Part shown: one piece after another, positions 1-6,606 of the stretch
Layout of the letters: every line of letters starts with the position of its first letter
Position numbering within the stretch: position 1 is the stretch's first letter
From: JAKORR01 sp964608495
Lineage (GTDB): Bacteria; Armatimonadota; Zipacnadia; Zipacnadales; FEN-943
Direction of reading: 5' to 3'
Length of the DNA stretch: 11,512 bases
Assembly: GCA_964608495.1 (NCBI GenBank)
Contig: CAZSOQ010000172.1
Location: forward strand, 1-11,512
The notes under the pieces: model-generated
The model's database searches: none
Told to the model about the DNA's origin: nothing
What the model saw: only the letters and a program-made list of their open reading frames with translations
Position numbers and translations under genes: made by a program

Positions 1-977
1 ACGTAGAACTGCAGCACCATGGCGCCGACGACGAGCCCCGCCAGGATCACGGCGATGGGCACGATCGCCACCGCCATCTGCTTTGCCGCCGTCTCAGCCT
101 CGGCCTCGTAGTACTCAGCCACGTGCGTCAGCATCTCCTCCAGATCGCCTGTGTGCTCGCCCGTGCGCAGCATGGACAGCACCATGCTGTCCGCCAGCCC
201 AGCCTCCGCCATAGCCGTGGTCAGCCCGGTCCCCGTCTGAGCCTTCGCCGCTGCCCGGTCCGCGATCTGCCGCAGCCGTGCGTTCGCCGTTGCCTCGCCC
301 GCCAGCCGCAGCGCCTTCGACATCGACACGCCGGCCGCATAGAGGGTCGCCAGCGTCCGGCTGAACCGTGCCATCCCCAGTCGGTAGACGACCTTCCCGA
401 TCAGCGGGATCCTCAGCTTCAGCTGGTCCAGGGTCGCCCGCCCGCTCTCGCTCTTGCTCATGGACCGCCACGCCGCCCAGATCGCCAGCGCCGGGATCGT
501 GCCCACCAGCCCCCAGAACAGCACCCGCTTGATCAGGTACCCGAGCGCCGCCAGCCCGCTCTCCATCAGCCAGATGCGGACCGTGTTCCCCAGCGCCGGT
601 ATGAGGATGACCGCCAGCAGCAGCACTTTGGGGTAGAAGGTCTCGCGGCTGAGCATCATGCGCAACTGGTAGTCGCGCTCGTAGTAGTCGGCCAGTCGCC
701 CCAGCACCTCGTCCAGCCGCCCCGAGGTCTCGGCCGCCTCGATCATGGCCAGGGTCAGGGGCGGGTACAGCTCGGGCTCCTTGGCGAAGATGACGGAGAG
801 CTGCTTGCCCTCGCTGGTCGCCTTGGAGGCCCTGAGCAGGCTCTTGCCCAGCCGCGCGTCGCCGCACCGCTCCGATATGACCGCCAGGGCCTCCGACAGG
901 GCGACGCCCCCGGAGATCATGGACGATAGCTGGCGGAAGGCGGCTGTCTTGGCCCTGATGAGTCCGTGACCCAGCAC
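1..977 (-). CDS. GspF/PilC-type inner-membrane protein of type II secretion or type IV pili (3' end cut by window)
   Basis: Inner-membrane platform protein of the type II secretion/type IV pilus assembly machine, where this family couples the cytoplasmic ATPase to pilin assembly. 325 codons are visible. Two T2SF domains can be seen: residues about 14-130 (FRQLSSMISGGV at 14-25; ETSGRLDEVL at 83-92) and about 204-320 (FSRTLATLYAAGVSMSKAL at 205-223; RTGEHTGDLEEML at 271-283). Hydrophobic helices lie at about 115-130, 151-170 and 302-325. The GTG start at 977 follows AAGGAGGAAGG with normal spacing, and this SD overlaps the folK stop. Only about 13 residues precede the first domain, so the N-terminal cytoplasmic segment of roughly 50-60 residues found in classical PilC/GspF is absent. 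By family comparison only about 10-20 C-terminal residues should be missing. It is the last visible gene of the tmk-holB-folK operon. The family is certain; pilus versus secretion role cannot be decided here. Confidence 0.93.
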   Translation of the reverse strand, partial: MLGHGLIRAKTAAFRQLSSMISGGVALSEALAVISERCGDARLGKSLLRASKATSEGKQLSVIFAKEPELYPPLTLAMIEAAETSGRLDEVLGRLADYYERDYQLRMMLSRETFYPKVLLLAVILIPALGNTVRIWLMESGLAALGYLIKRVLFWGLVGTIPALAIWAAWRSMSKSESGRATLDQLKLRIPLIGKVVYRLGMARFSRTLATLYAAGVSMSKALRLAGEATANARLRQIADRAAAKAQTGTGLTTAMAEAGLADSMVLSMLRTGEHTGDLEEMLTHVAEYYEAEAETAAKQMAVAIVPIAVILAGLVVGAMVLQFY

Positions 978-992
978 GCTGGTCCTTCCTCC

Positions 993-1508
993 TTACCGCT
1001 TCGCTTGTGCCTCGCGCCTGACGCACGCCGCCAGCCGACCCACGCGCACGACGTCCGAGTCACTTGCGTCCGCCGCCTCACCAGCCCGCCGGCCGTCCGC
1101 GAGCCTCAGCTCGGGCGCGACCTCCGCGAGCGGCACCAGGACGAACTGCCGTTGAGTCATCAGGGGATGGGGGAGGGCCAGGCCCTCCTCCCTCACTTCC
1201 ACTCCCTCGGCCACCAGCACGTCAAGGTCAATGATCCTCGGGCCCCACTTCCCACGCCTCACCCGCCCCATCGCCGCCTCGGCTGCCAGGCACGCCTCGA
1301 GAACCTGCCGTGGCTCGGCCTCGGCCTCCACCGCGATCACCATGTTCAGGAAGGCCGGCTGCTCCGTGATCCCCACCGGCGCCGTCTCGTACACCGACGA
1401 CAGACGCGCGAGCCTCATCGGGCCGCCGCGCACCAGCAGCCAGACCGCCTCCGCCAGCCGCGTCGCCCGGTCTCCCAGGTTGCTCCCGAGCCCCAGCCAG
1501 TACCTCAT
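993..1508 (-). CDS. folK: 2-amino-4-hydroxy-6-hydroxymethyldihydropteridine pyrophosphokinase (HPPK)
   Basis: Cytoplasmic enzyme of folate synthesis that transfers pyrophosphate from ATP to 6-hydroxymethyl-7,8-dihydropterin, the step before dihydropteroate synthase. The 171-residue product has the full HPPK signature in order: GLGSNLGDR at 6-14, APVGITEQPAFLNMV at 43-57, the catalytic GRVRRGKWGPRIIDLDVL at 81-98 with the two Mg-binding Asp (94, 96), and LPHPLMTQRQFVLVPLAEVAP at 112-132. The ATG at 1508 is chosen because family members begin a few residues before the GLGSN strand. A GTG at 1538, in frame, would add 10 residues and overlap holB. The gene lies 5 nt after the holB stop; its TAA overlaps the SD of the GspF gene. 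The C-terminal 25 or so residues, rich in Ala, Arg and Asp, are less typical. No folP or folB is in view, so it is separated from the usual folate cluster. Confidence 0.96.
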   Translation of the reverse strand: MRYWLGLGSNLGDRATRLAEAVWLLVRGGPMRLARLSSVYETAPVGITEQPAFLNMVIAVEAEAEPRQVLEACLAAEAAMGRVRRGKWGPRIIDLDVLVAEGVEVREEGLALPHPLMTQRQFVLVPLAEVAPELRLADGRRAGEAADASDSDVVRVGRLAACVRREAQAKR

Positions 1509-1513
1509 GGCCC

Positions 1514-2662
1514 TCAGCCCTGCGTCCCCTGCCGACACGCCTGCATGATCTGCAGCAGCAGCAGCTCGCAGGCGAGGCGCAGGTTGGCGTTGCCGCGTAG
1601 GTGGCGCTGCACGTGCTCCACCGCCAGGGCCGCCCGGTGCGCCATCTGCGGCGTCGTCCCCTCCGCCATGCCTCGCAGCTCCGATAGGCGATCCACGTTC
1701 AGCACGAGCTTCCCGTCGCCACTGGCCAGCAGCATGACATCCCGCAGCGCCGAGGCCATCAGGTCCAGCAGCTCACACAGCGCGACGCGCCTCACTCGGT
1801 CGGCGCTTCGCTTCAGCACATCCTCCGCCGCCTCGGTACCCTCGTTGCGCGCCAGCCACCAGCGCTCCGCCAGCCTCACCAACTCCTCCGCCAGCGCCAG
1901 GGAGGCGACCAGCGGCTGGCCCGGCAGCTTCGTCAGCAGCTCCAGCGCCTCGCGCCGCACGGCCAGCGCCTCGGGCGTCTGCAGCACGCTCAGCGCCCAG
2001 CCCACGCGTCCCGCGCCCAGCCGCGCCACCGTCTCCAACGTCTCCCGGTCGGCCCCCGGAGCCCTCGCCGCCAGCCCCTCCAGCAGCTCCTCGAGGGGCA
2101 CCGGGTGGAAGCTCACCTTCTGGCACCGCGACACCGTGGTCGGCAGCATCGCCGAGGGGTTGGAGCTGGTCAGGATGATCGTCGTCCGCGGCGGCGGTTC
2201 CTCCAGCGTCTTCAGGAGTCGGTTCGCCGCCTCGGGGTTCATGGTCTCCGCCCGCGCCACAATCAGCACCTTGTGCCGCCCGCGGGACGCCTTAAGACCG
2301 GCCCGCGTGATCACCTCGCCGATCTGGTCGGTGGTCAGCACCGCGCCCTCGAATTCCGTGCTCTCCGTCTGGGCGCCCTTGCCTATCCGCACCACGGGCC
2401 GGGCCGCCAGGACGTCCGCGAAGTGCCCCTCCTCGATCCGCCGGCACGATGGGCACTCGTCGCAGCAGTCCGCGGCGTCCGGGTCCTCGCGCGCCCGCAC
2501 CTGCGTGCAGTTCAGCAGCTTGGCGAACTGCAGCGCCACCGTGTACTTGCCCAGGTCCGGCGGTCCCACGAACAGGTACGCCGGCGGCACGCGCTCCTCG
2601 GCGAAGGCCCGCCGCAGGACCCGCAGGGCCTGCTGGTGACCGATGATGCCCGCTAGGCTCAT
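1514..2662 (-). CDS. holB: DNA polymerase III delta' subunit (clamp-loader AAA+ protein)
   Basis: Subunit of the clamp loader that opens and places the beta clamp on DNA. The 382-residue product has the AAA+ layout: start MSLAGIIGHQQAL (in DnaX/HolB relatives, 'F..iiGq..a...L'), a P-loop-like GPPDLGKYT at 33-41, a zinc-module pattern with C52 and C67-x2-C70-x2-C73, the degenerate Walker B strand KVLIVARAE at 131-139 (no DExx acidic pair), the highly conserved NRLLKTLEEPPP at 147-158, sensor 1 around SSN (166-168), and the SRC motif at 178-180 that acts as an arginine finger in this family. The remaining part is a helical collar domain. The degenerate Walker B and a length near 330-380 fit delta' better than tau/gamma (DnaX). 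The ATG at 2662 overlaps the tmk stop as ATGA, which implies translational coupling; tmk-holB adjacency is widespread in bacteria. An upstream in-frame start would run into tmk and is rejected. Confidence 0.93.
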   Translation of the reverse strand: MSLAGIIGHQQALRVLRRAFAEERVPPAYLFVGPPDLGKYTVALQFAKLLNCTQVRAREDPDAADCCDECPSCRRIEEGHFADVLAARPVVRIGKGAQTESTEFEGAVLTTDQIGEVITRAGLKASRGRHKVLIVARAETMNPEAANRLLKTLEEPPPRTTIILTSSNPSAMLPTTVSRCQKVSFHPVPLEELLEGLAARAPGADRETLETVARLGAGRVGWALSVLQTPEALAVRREALELLTKLPGQPLVASLALAEELVRLAERWWLARNEGTEAAEDVLKRSADRVRRVALCELLDLMASALRDVMLLASGDGKLVLNVDRLSELRGMAEGTTPQMAHRAALAVEHVQRHLRGNANLRLACELLLLQIMQACRQGTQG

Positions 2663-3300
2663 GCCTGCTCCTCGCGCCGTGGCCGGGCGCTGCCCAGTCC
2701 CAGCCGCGCCAGAATCCGCCGATGGATCTCCTCCGGCGCCTGGGTCGCGTCCACCACCAGGCTCGCGTCCGGATGCCTCTCGGCCCACCGGAGGAACCCT
2801 TCCCGCACCCGCTGGTGGAACTCCAGCGTCTTGCGCTCCATCCTGTCCGGCGCCTCGGACGCCCGGGCGCGCCTCAGACCCGCCGCCGGGTCCAGGTCCA
2901 TGATTACTGTCACATCGGGGTGCAGCCCACCCGTGGCGAGATCGTTGAGCTGCTCGGCCCTCTCCACGCCCACCTCGCCCGCGTAGCCCTGGTACACGAC
3001 CGTCGAGAGCTCGTAGCGGTCCGAGATGACCACCTTCCCGGCCTCGAGCGCCGGGCGGATCAGCTCATGCACGTGCTGGGCCCGGTCGGCGCAGAACAGG
3101 AACATCTCGGCCAGGGGCGTGAGGGCGATCGGCCTGCCCAGCAGCGTCTGCCTGATCTCCCTGCCCGCCTCGGTCGCGCCGGGCTCGAAGGTGGTCACTA
3201 CCTCCTGCCCGGCCCGCGCCAGCGCACCGGCCAACAGCCGCACCTGCGTGCTCTTGCCACTGCCCTCCACGCCTTCTAGAACGATGAATCTCGCGTCCAA
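2659..3300 (-). CDS. tmk: dTMP kinase (thymidylate kinase), TTG start
   Basis: Cytoplasmic kinase converting dTMP to dTDP with ATP for DNA synthesis. The 213-residue product shows the P-loop EGVEGSGKST at 9-18, the substrate-binding FEPGATEAGREIR at 38-50 (usual form REPGGT..GE.IR, so Arg to Phe and Gly to Ala here), the DRY motif at 94-96 in VVISDRYELSTVVYQGY, and the lid RRARASEAPDRMERKTLEFH around 143-162. Length matches the family (about 205-215). The TTG at 3300 is chosen because a perfect GAGGAG SD lies 6 nt upstream, family members start 2-3 residues before this first strand, and the only upstream in-frame ATG (3384) lies upstream of the promoter at 3344-3349. It is the first gene of the operon tmk-holB-folK-gspF and diverges from the sulfatase. 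The last residues are a basic/acidic tail. Confidence 0.96.
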   Translation of the reverse strand: MDARFIVLEGVEGSGKSTQVRLLAGALARAGQEVVTTFEPGATEAGREIRQTLLGRPIALTPLAEMFLFCADRAQHVHELIRPALEAGKVVISDRYELSTVVYQGYAGEVGVERAEQLNDLATGGLHPDVTVIMDLDPAAGLRRARASEAPDRMERKTLEFHQRVREGFLRWAERHPDASLVVDATQAPEEIHRRILARLGLGSARPRREEQA

Positions 3301-3306
3301 GGGTGT

Positions 3307-3312
3307 CTCCTC
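3307..3312 (-). promoter_or_regulatory. Shine-Dalgarno that fixes the TTG start of tmk
   Basis: GAGGAG on the minus strand, 6 nt before the TTG at 3300. It decides between the TTG start and a longer reading frame opening at 3384. Confidence 0.85.
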
Positions 3313-3343
3313 ATGCAGGGCCGCGGCATGCCGGCCCGCGGGG

Positions 3344-3373
3344 ATTATACCAACCTTCCCGCTCTCGTGGAGG
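3344..3373 (-). promoter_or_regulatory. Extended -10 promoter of the tmk-holB-folK-gspF operon
   Basis: The minus strand carries a perfect TATAAT at 3349-3344, directly preceded by TGG, the TGn element of an extended -10 promoter. No good TTGACA-like box lies 16-18 bp upstream (the place holds CTCCAC/CCTCCA), which is typical for extended -10 promoters. Transcription should begin near 3337 and leave a leader of about 37 nt before the TTG start. In DNA this GC-rich a perfect -10 is unlikely by chance. Confidence 0.75.
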
Positions 3374-3387
3374 TTGCGGCGCAACCT
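3371..3387. repeat. Perfect inverted repeat between tmk and the sulfatase gene, possible operator
   Basis: AGGTTGC (3371-3377), spacer GGC, GCAACCT (3381-3387): seven perfectly paired bases per arm. It lies just upstream of where a -35 box would be for the tmk promoter. The half-site CAACCTTC recurs exactly at 3351-3358 and 3382-3389, 31 bp apart, about three helical turns. It could be an operator or activator site; as an RNA hairpin it has no U-tract. Confidence 0.4.
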
Positions 3388-3622
3388 TCGGACGCTCTTC
3401 CTCGCGCCCTCTCGGCCCGCTGCTCGGCATCGGCCCGGTGCCGCCTACTCCATCCCCGCTGCCGGCGCGCCCCTGCTCTTGCGGCTGGCGAATCCTTCTT
3501 TCCTTGGGACCCCTTCGCCTGCCGAGCGCGCGGTATCCCGCCAGCGTCGTCGTGAGCAGGGCGCCCCAACCCCGACGGCGAATCCTCTCCCGACGCTGCA
3601 ACCGTCAACGGGGTGACCACCA
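3388..3622. other. Divergent intergenic region upstream of the sulfatase
   Basis: With the leader and promoter of tmk this makes a 322-bp region without a convincing gene; the short ORFs in it overlap one another on both strands and match nothing I know. I see no sigma-70-like promoter for the sulfatase. The decamer GGCGAATCCT occurs twice, at 3487-3496 and 3577-3586, 90 bp apart. A weak GGGGTGA (3610-3616), 6 nt before the sulfatase ATG, is the likely ribosome binding site. Confidence 0.5.
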
Positions 3623-5686
3623 ATGCCCATGAACCGGCGTAGCTTCCTGCGCAACGTGGCCGCGGCCGGCCTCGGCGCCTACCTCGGGACCTCGGCGGAG
3701 CGCGCCTCCGGCCAACCCTCCGCGCGGCCCAACATCCTCTTCATCCTCACCGACCAGCACCGCCTGGACGCCATGGGCGCCTACGGCAACGCGGCCATCC
3801 GCACCCCGAACCTCGACGCCCTCGCCTCTCAGGGCCTGCGCTTCGACCGTCACTACATCGCCGCCTTCCCCTGCTCACCCTCCCGCGCGACCATCCTGAC
3901 CGGCCTGCATCCACAGTCCCACGGTGTCATCACCAACGGCGTCAAGCTCGACGAGTCCCTGCCCACCTTCGCTACGGAGCTGGCCGGCGGCGGCTATCAC
4001 ACCACCTGGATGGGCAAGTGGCATCTCGGCGGGCCCAGGGCCTTCCGGCGCGGCGCCGAGGACGACCTCCCTACGCTGACAGACATGTCCACGCCCCCGC
4101 CTGGCGAGAACATGCCCCAGAACGGCTTCCAGGACGGCGTCTCGCCCAACTCCGACTACGTCGCCTACCTTCGCGAGCTGGGGCTCGAGGAGCCTCGGCC
4201 CGGCAAGAAGGTCCGCGGCGGTCACCACACCGTCATCGAGAACGGCCATTCGGTCATCCCCGAGGAGCACTTCGTCGAGACCTTCCTCACCGACCACGCC
4301 GTCCGCTATCTCGAACAGCACGCCGACGGCTCGCGCCCCTTCTGCCTCGGGGTCAGCTACGAGGGACCCCACCGCCCCATGACCCCGCCCGAGCCCTGGG
4401 ACGGGCTCTACGACCCCGCCTCTCTGCCCCTGCCCGTCACCCTCAACGACCCCATGACCCGCGCGCCCCGTACCTGTCGCGAGTTCCACTGGCGCATGTA
4501 CGGCCTCGACCTGCCCGCCCAGCGCGAGCGCCTCAAGCGCCAGCTCGTCTTCGACGGCGAGGTGTGGGACCTGCTCGACCGCCCCGCCTGGACCGAGCGG
4601 GAGTACCGCGAGCTCATGGCCCACTACTACGGCTTCATCACCTATCTCGACGCCCAGATCGGCCGCCTCCTCGAGACCCTGGACCGCACGGGCCTGGCCC
4701 GCGACACCCTCGTGGTCTATACCACGGACCACGGTGAGTACATGGGCGGCCACGGCTGTATCTTCAAGTCCATGGCCATGTACGACGACCTGATGCGTGT
4801 GCCTCTGCTCGCACGCCTCCCGGGCGTCGTGCCGCCGGGCCACACGACCAGCGCCCTGACCAGCTCCGTGGATTTCCTGCCTACCCTTCTCGACTACGCC
4901 GGCGTCCCCATCCCCGCCTCGGCTCAGGGCAAGAGCTTGCGCCCGCTCCTCGAAGCCCGCACCGAGCGCCATCACGACGCGGTGTTCACAGCCTTCCCGG
5001 GGCCCGGCGTCCAGATGCGCATGGTCCGCACGGAGCGCCACAAGTACTCGTACAACTACCAGCCCCGCCAGGAGGATGAGCTCTACGACCTCCAGGAGGA
5101 TCCCAACGAGCTGGACAACCTGGCCGGCCTGCCCCAGGTCCGCGACCTTGAGGAACAGCTCCGGGTCCGCGTCTTCGACCATATGGACAAGATCCAGGAC
5201 CCGTGGCGCCGCAAGGCCCGCGCCGTCATCGCCATGCCGCCGCTCACCCGCATCGCCTTTGATTTCGACCACGACTACGAGCTGGAATACTGGCAGCTCT
5301 ACCGGGGGCTCAGCGGCGTGCGCATCGCCGACGGCAAGCTCGTCGGCCACATTGACTGCCCCGGGTACATGGTCGCCAGGTTCGACGAGCCGGCGAAGGG
5401 TGACGACTGCCCGGTCCTCGAGATCACCATGGCCGCCACCGCCGGCACCTCGGCCCAGCTCTACTGGGCCACGAGCGACGACCCGCAGATGAAGGACCCC
5501 ATGTCGGTTCGCTTCCCGATCGAGGGCGACGGCAAGATGCACACCTACCGCCTCGAGCTGGGCGAGCACGCGCAGTGGAAGGGCAAGACTATCACCCACC
5601 TACGCCTCAATCCCGTTCGCCACAAACCCGCCCCGGGAGACCTGAGCGCCGATTGGCGGATAGACCGCATCGGCCCGCCGCGCTGA
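3623..5686 (+). CDS. Tat-exported sulfatase of the arylsulfatase (S1) family with C-terminal extension
   Basis: Predicted to hydrolyse sulfate esters, in this lineage type most often from sulfated sugars or polysaccharides, outside the cytoplasm. The 687 residues begin with a twin-arginine signal (NRRSFLR at 4-10, hydrophobic 11-22). The sulfatase core, about 36-520, has NILFILTDQHRLDAMGAYGN (37-56, metal ligand D44), the formylglycine motif CSPSRATILTG at 84-94 (C84 to be oxidised, R88), WMGKWHLG (129-136), TTDHGEYMGGHG (367-378; metal ligands D369, H370) and K382. After the core, residues about 540-687 form an extra domain with alternating strands (IAFDFDHDYELEYW, YMVARFDEP, WRIDRIGPP) that looks like a beta-sandwich, seen in some sulfatases and glycan enzymes; its role is unknown. 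The ATG at 3623 is chosen for the SD; an ATG at 3629 is also possible. It is the only plus-strand gene, and no maturase (FGE or anSME) is in the window. Substrate cannot be told. Confidence 0.95.
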   Translation: MPMNRRSFLRNVAAAGLGAYLGTSAERASGQPSARPNILFILTDQHRLDAMGAYGNAAIRTPNLDALASQGLRFDRHYIAAFPCSPSRATILTGLHPQSHGVITNGVKLDESLPTFATELAGGGYHTTWMGKWHLGGPRAFRRGAEDDLPTLTDMSTPPPGENMPQNGFQDGVSPNSDYVAYLRELGLEEPRPGKKVRGGHHTVIENGHSVIPEEHFVETFLTDHAVRYLEQHADGSRPFCLGVSYEGPHRPMTPPEPWDGLYDPASLPLPVTLNDPMTRAPRTCREFHWRMYGLDLPAQRERLKRQLVFDGEVWDLLDRPAWTEREYRELMAHYYGFITYLDAQIGRLLETLDRTGLARDTLVVYTTDHGEYMGGHGCIFKSMAMYDDLMRVPLLARLPGVVPPGHTTSALTSSVDFLPTLLDYAGVPIPASAQGKSLRPLLEARTERHHDAVFTAFPGPGVQMRMVRTERHKYSYNYQPRQEDELYDLQEDPNELDNLAGLPQVRDLEEQLRVRVFDHMDKIQDPWRRKARAVIAMPPLTRIAFDFDHDYELEYWQLYRGLSGVRIADGKLVGHIDCPGYMVARFDEPAKGDDCPVLEITMAATAGTSAQLYWATSDDPQMKDPMSVRFPIEGDGKMHTYRLELGEHAQWKGKTITHLRLNPVRHKPAPGDLSADWRIDRIGPPR

Positions 5687-5722
5687 GCACTGATGGGGAA
5701 GAGGCACCCCCGGGCGCGTGCT

Positions 5723-5745
5723 GCAGGGCGGGGCTTTAGCCCTGC
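5723..5745. terminator. Hairpin between convergent sulfatase and amidohydrolase genes, possible bidirectional terminator
   Basis: GCAGGGC (5723-5729) pairs perfectly with GCCCTGC (5739-5745) around a 9-nt loop; an alternative stem GGGC-TTTA-GCCC uses the loop. It lies 37 bp after the sulfatase stop and 50 bp after the amidohydrolase stop on the other strand. On plus it is followed by TTCCCTCTTCC, pyrimidine-rich but not a true T-run, and on minus by no T-run. Position favours a terminator; the weak tract keeps confidence moderate. Confidence 0.45.
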
Positions 5746-5794
5746 TTCCCTCTTCCTGCCCGTAGCGCGCCTGCGCCGCCGCCTCCCGCCCGTC

Positions 5795-6556
5795 TCATCG
5801 CCCGGCGCGTCCCGCCTCGACCCTCGCCAGCAGGCCCTCCGCGTTCCGGCGCAGGATCATCCCCTTCTCCTCCTGGCCCACCTGCGCATCCCGCACGCAC
5901 CCCAGCATGTACCCCTGGCTGATGAGCGGGAAGTCCGACCCGAAGACCACTCGCTCCGGCCCCATGATCCGCACCGCATCCTCGATCCGCGTCCTCGCGG
6001 GCACCGGCGCCGAGATCTCAGCCACGATGTTCGCCCGCTCACTCAGCACGGGCAGCGCCTGCCGCCAGAGCTTCGACCCCATGTGCCCGGCGATGAAGCT
6101 CAGCTCCGGGAAGCGCCCCGCCACTTCCGCCAGTCCCGCGAAGTTCGCCGGGTCGTTCTCCCCGCAGTGGAAAAGCACCAGCGCCCAGGGGAACTCCTCC
6201 GCCACGGTTTGCAGTATCTCCAGGTGCTCCCGGCAGCTCAGGGGCCTGCCCACGTACGCGCCGCTGTACATCTTCACGCCGATGAACCGCTCCTCCCCCA
6301 GGTACCTCCTCACCTGCTCCCGCGCCTCCGCCACCGAGGTCGGATTGGCGAACACGTACCCCCGCAGCCGGTCATGTCTCGCCACGTCCCGCGCCAGGGC
6401 CGCATTCCCTGTCTCCGCGTCGCAGACGATTGCCTCCGCCGACGACACCGCCGTCACTGCCACGCCGTGCCGATCCATCGCCCGCAGCAGGTCCTCCGCC
6501 GTCACGCGCCTCAGCGGCAGCGGAAAGGCGTGCACATGAGCGTGCAGGTCTACCAC
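5795..6556 (-). CDS. Metal-dependent hydrolase of the amidohydrolase_2 family (active-site residues intact)
   Basis: TIM-barrel hydrolase or decarboxylase of the amidohydrolase superfamily, cytoplasmic (no signal). In the 253-residue reading from GTG 6556 the usual metal and catalytic residues are present: HAH at 5-7 after strand VVDL, GVKMYSG at 93-99 (K95), H130 in LVLFHCGEND, H158 in FIAGHMG, and D208 in FGSDFP. This resembles the ACMSD/2-pyrone-dicarboxylate lactonase/amidohydrolase_2 group (PF04909), whose members act on C-C or C-O bonds of aromatic and sugar acids; the substrate is unknown. The start is uncertain. GTG 6556 has only a distant SD, while a perfect AAGGAGG at 6606-6600 is followed after 7 nt by an in-frame ACG at 6592, which would add 12 residues. 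It is the last gene of the operon and sits next to a degenerate paralogue. Confidence 0.88.
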   Translation of the reverse strand: MVDLHAHVHAFPLPLRRVTAEDLLRAMDRHGVAVTAVSSAEAIVCDAETGNAALARDVARHDRLRGYVFANPTSVAEAREQVRRYLGEERFIGVKMYSGAYVGRPLSCREHLEILQTVAEEFPWALVLFHCGENDPANFAGLAEVAGRFPELSFIAGHMGSKLWRQALPVLSERANIVAEISAPVPARTRIEDAVRIMGPERVVFGSDFPLISQGYMLGCVRDAQVGQEEKGMILRRNAEGLLARVEAGRAGR

Positions 6557-6599
6557 CCGTGTCTCGCTACCCTCCGCCGTGGGCTGCGACGTCCTCGCT

Positions 6600-6606
6600 C
6601 CTCCTT
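6600..6606 (-). promoter_or_regulatory. Strong Shine-Dalgarno upstream of an in-frame ACG codon
   Basis: AAGGAGG overlaps the stop of the preceding gene. The canonical start (GTG 6556) lies 43 nt further on, too far. The in-frame triplet at optimal distance (7 nt) is ACG at 6592-6590, giving a 13-nt intergenic gap like the others in this operon. Either ACG is used as the start or an ATG has been lost. Confidence 0.5.

Noticed and set aside
966..2639. 557-codon plus-strand frame opposite folK and holB
   Set aside because: Ser/Arg/Pro-rich translation with no domain; the minus strand has complete FolK and HolB motifs.
3298..3384. ATG start at 3384 for tmk
   Set aside because: It lies upstream of the TATAAT promoter, would add 28 residues not seen in the family, and lacks the SD that the TTG at 3300 has.
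3875..5599. 574-codon open frame antisense to the sulfatase
   Set aside because: It is a mirror of a GC-rich gene with intact sulfatase motifs; its translation is V/G/A/R-rich without any motif, and it has no SD-start pair or homologous feel.
3623..5686. Sulfatase gene as horizontally acquired because its codon use differs from its neighbours
   Set aside because: The difference (C-ending rather than G-ending codons) is explained by the strand skew of the whole window.
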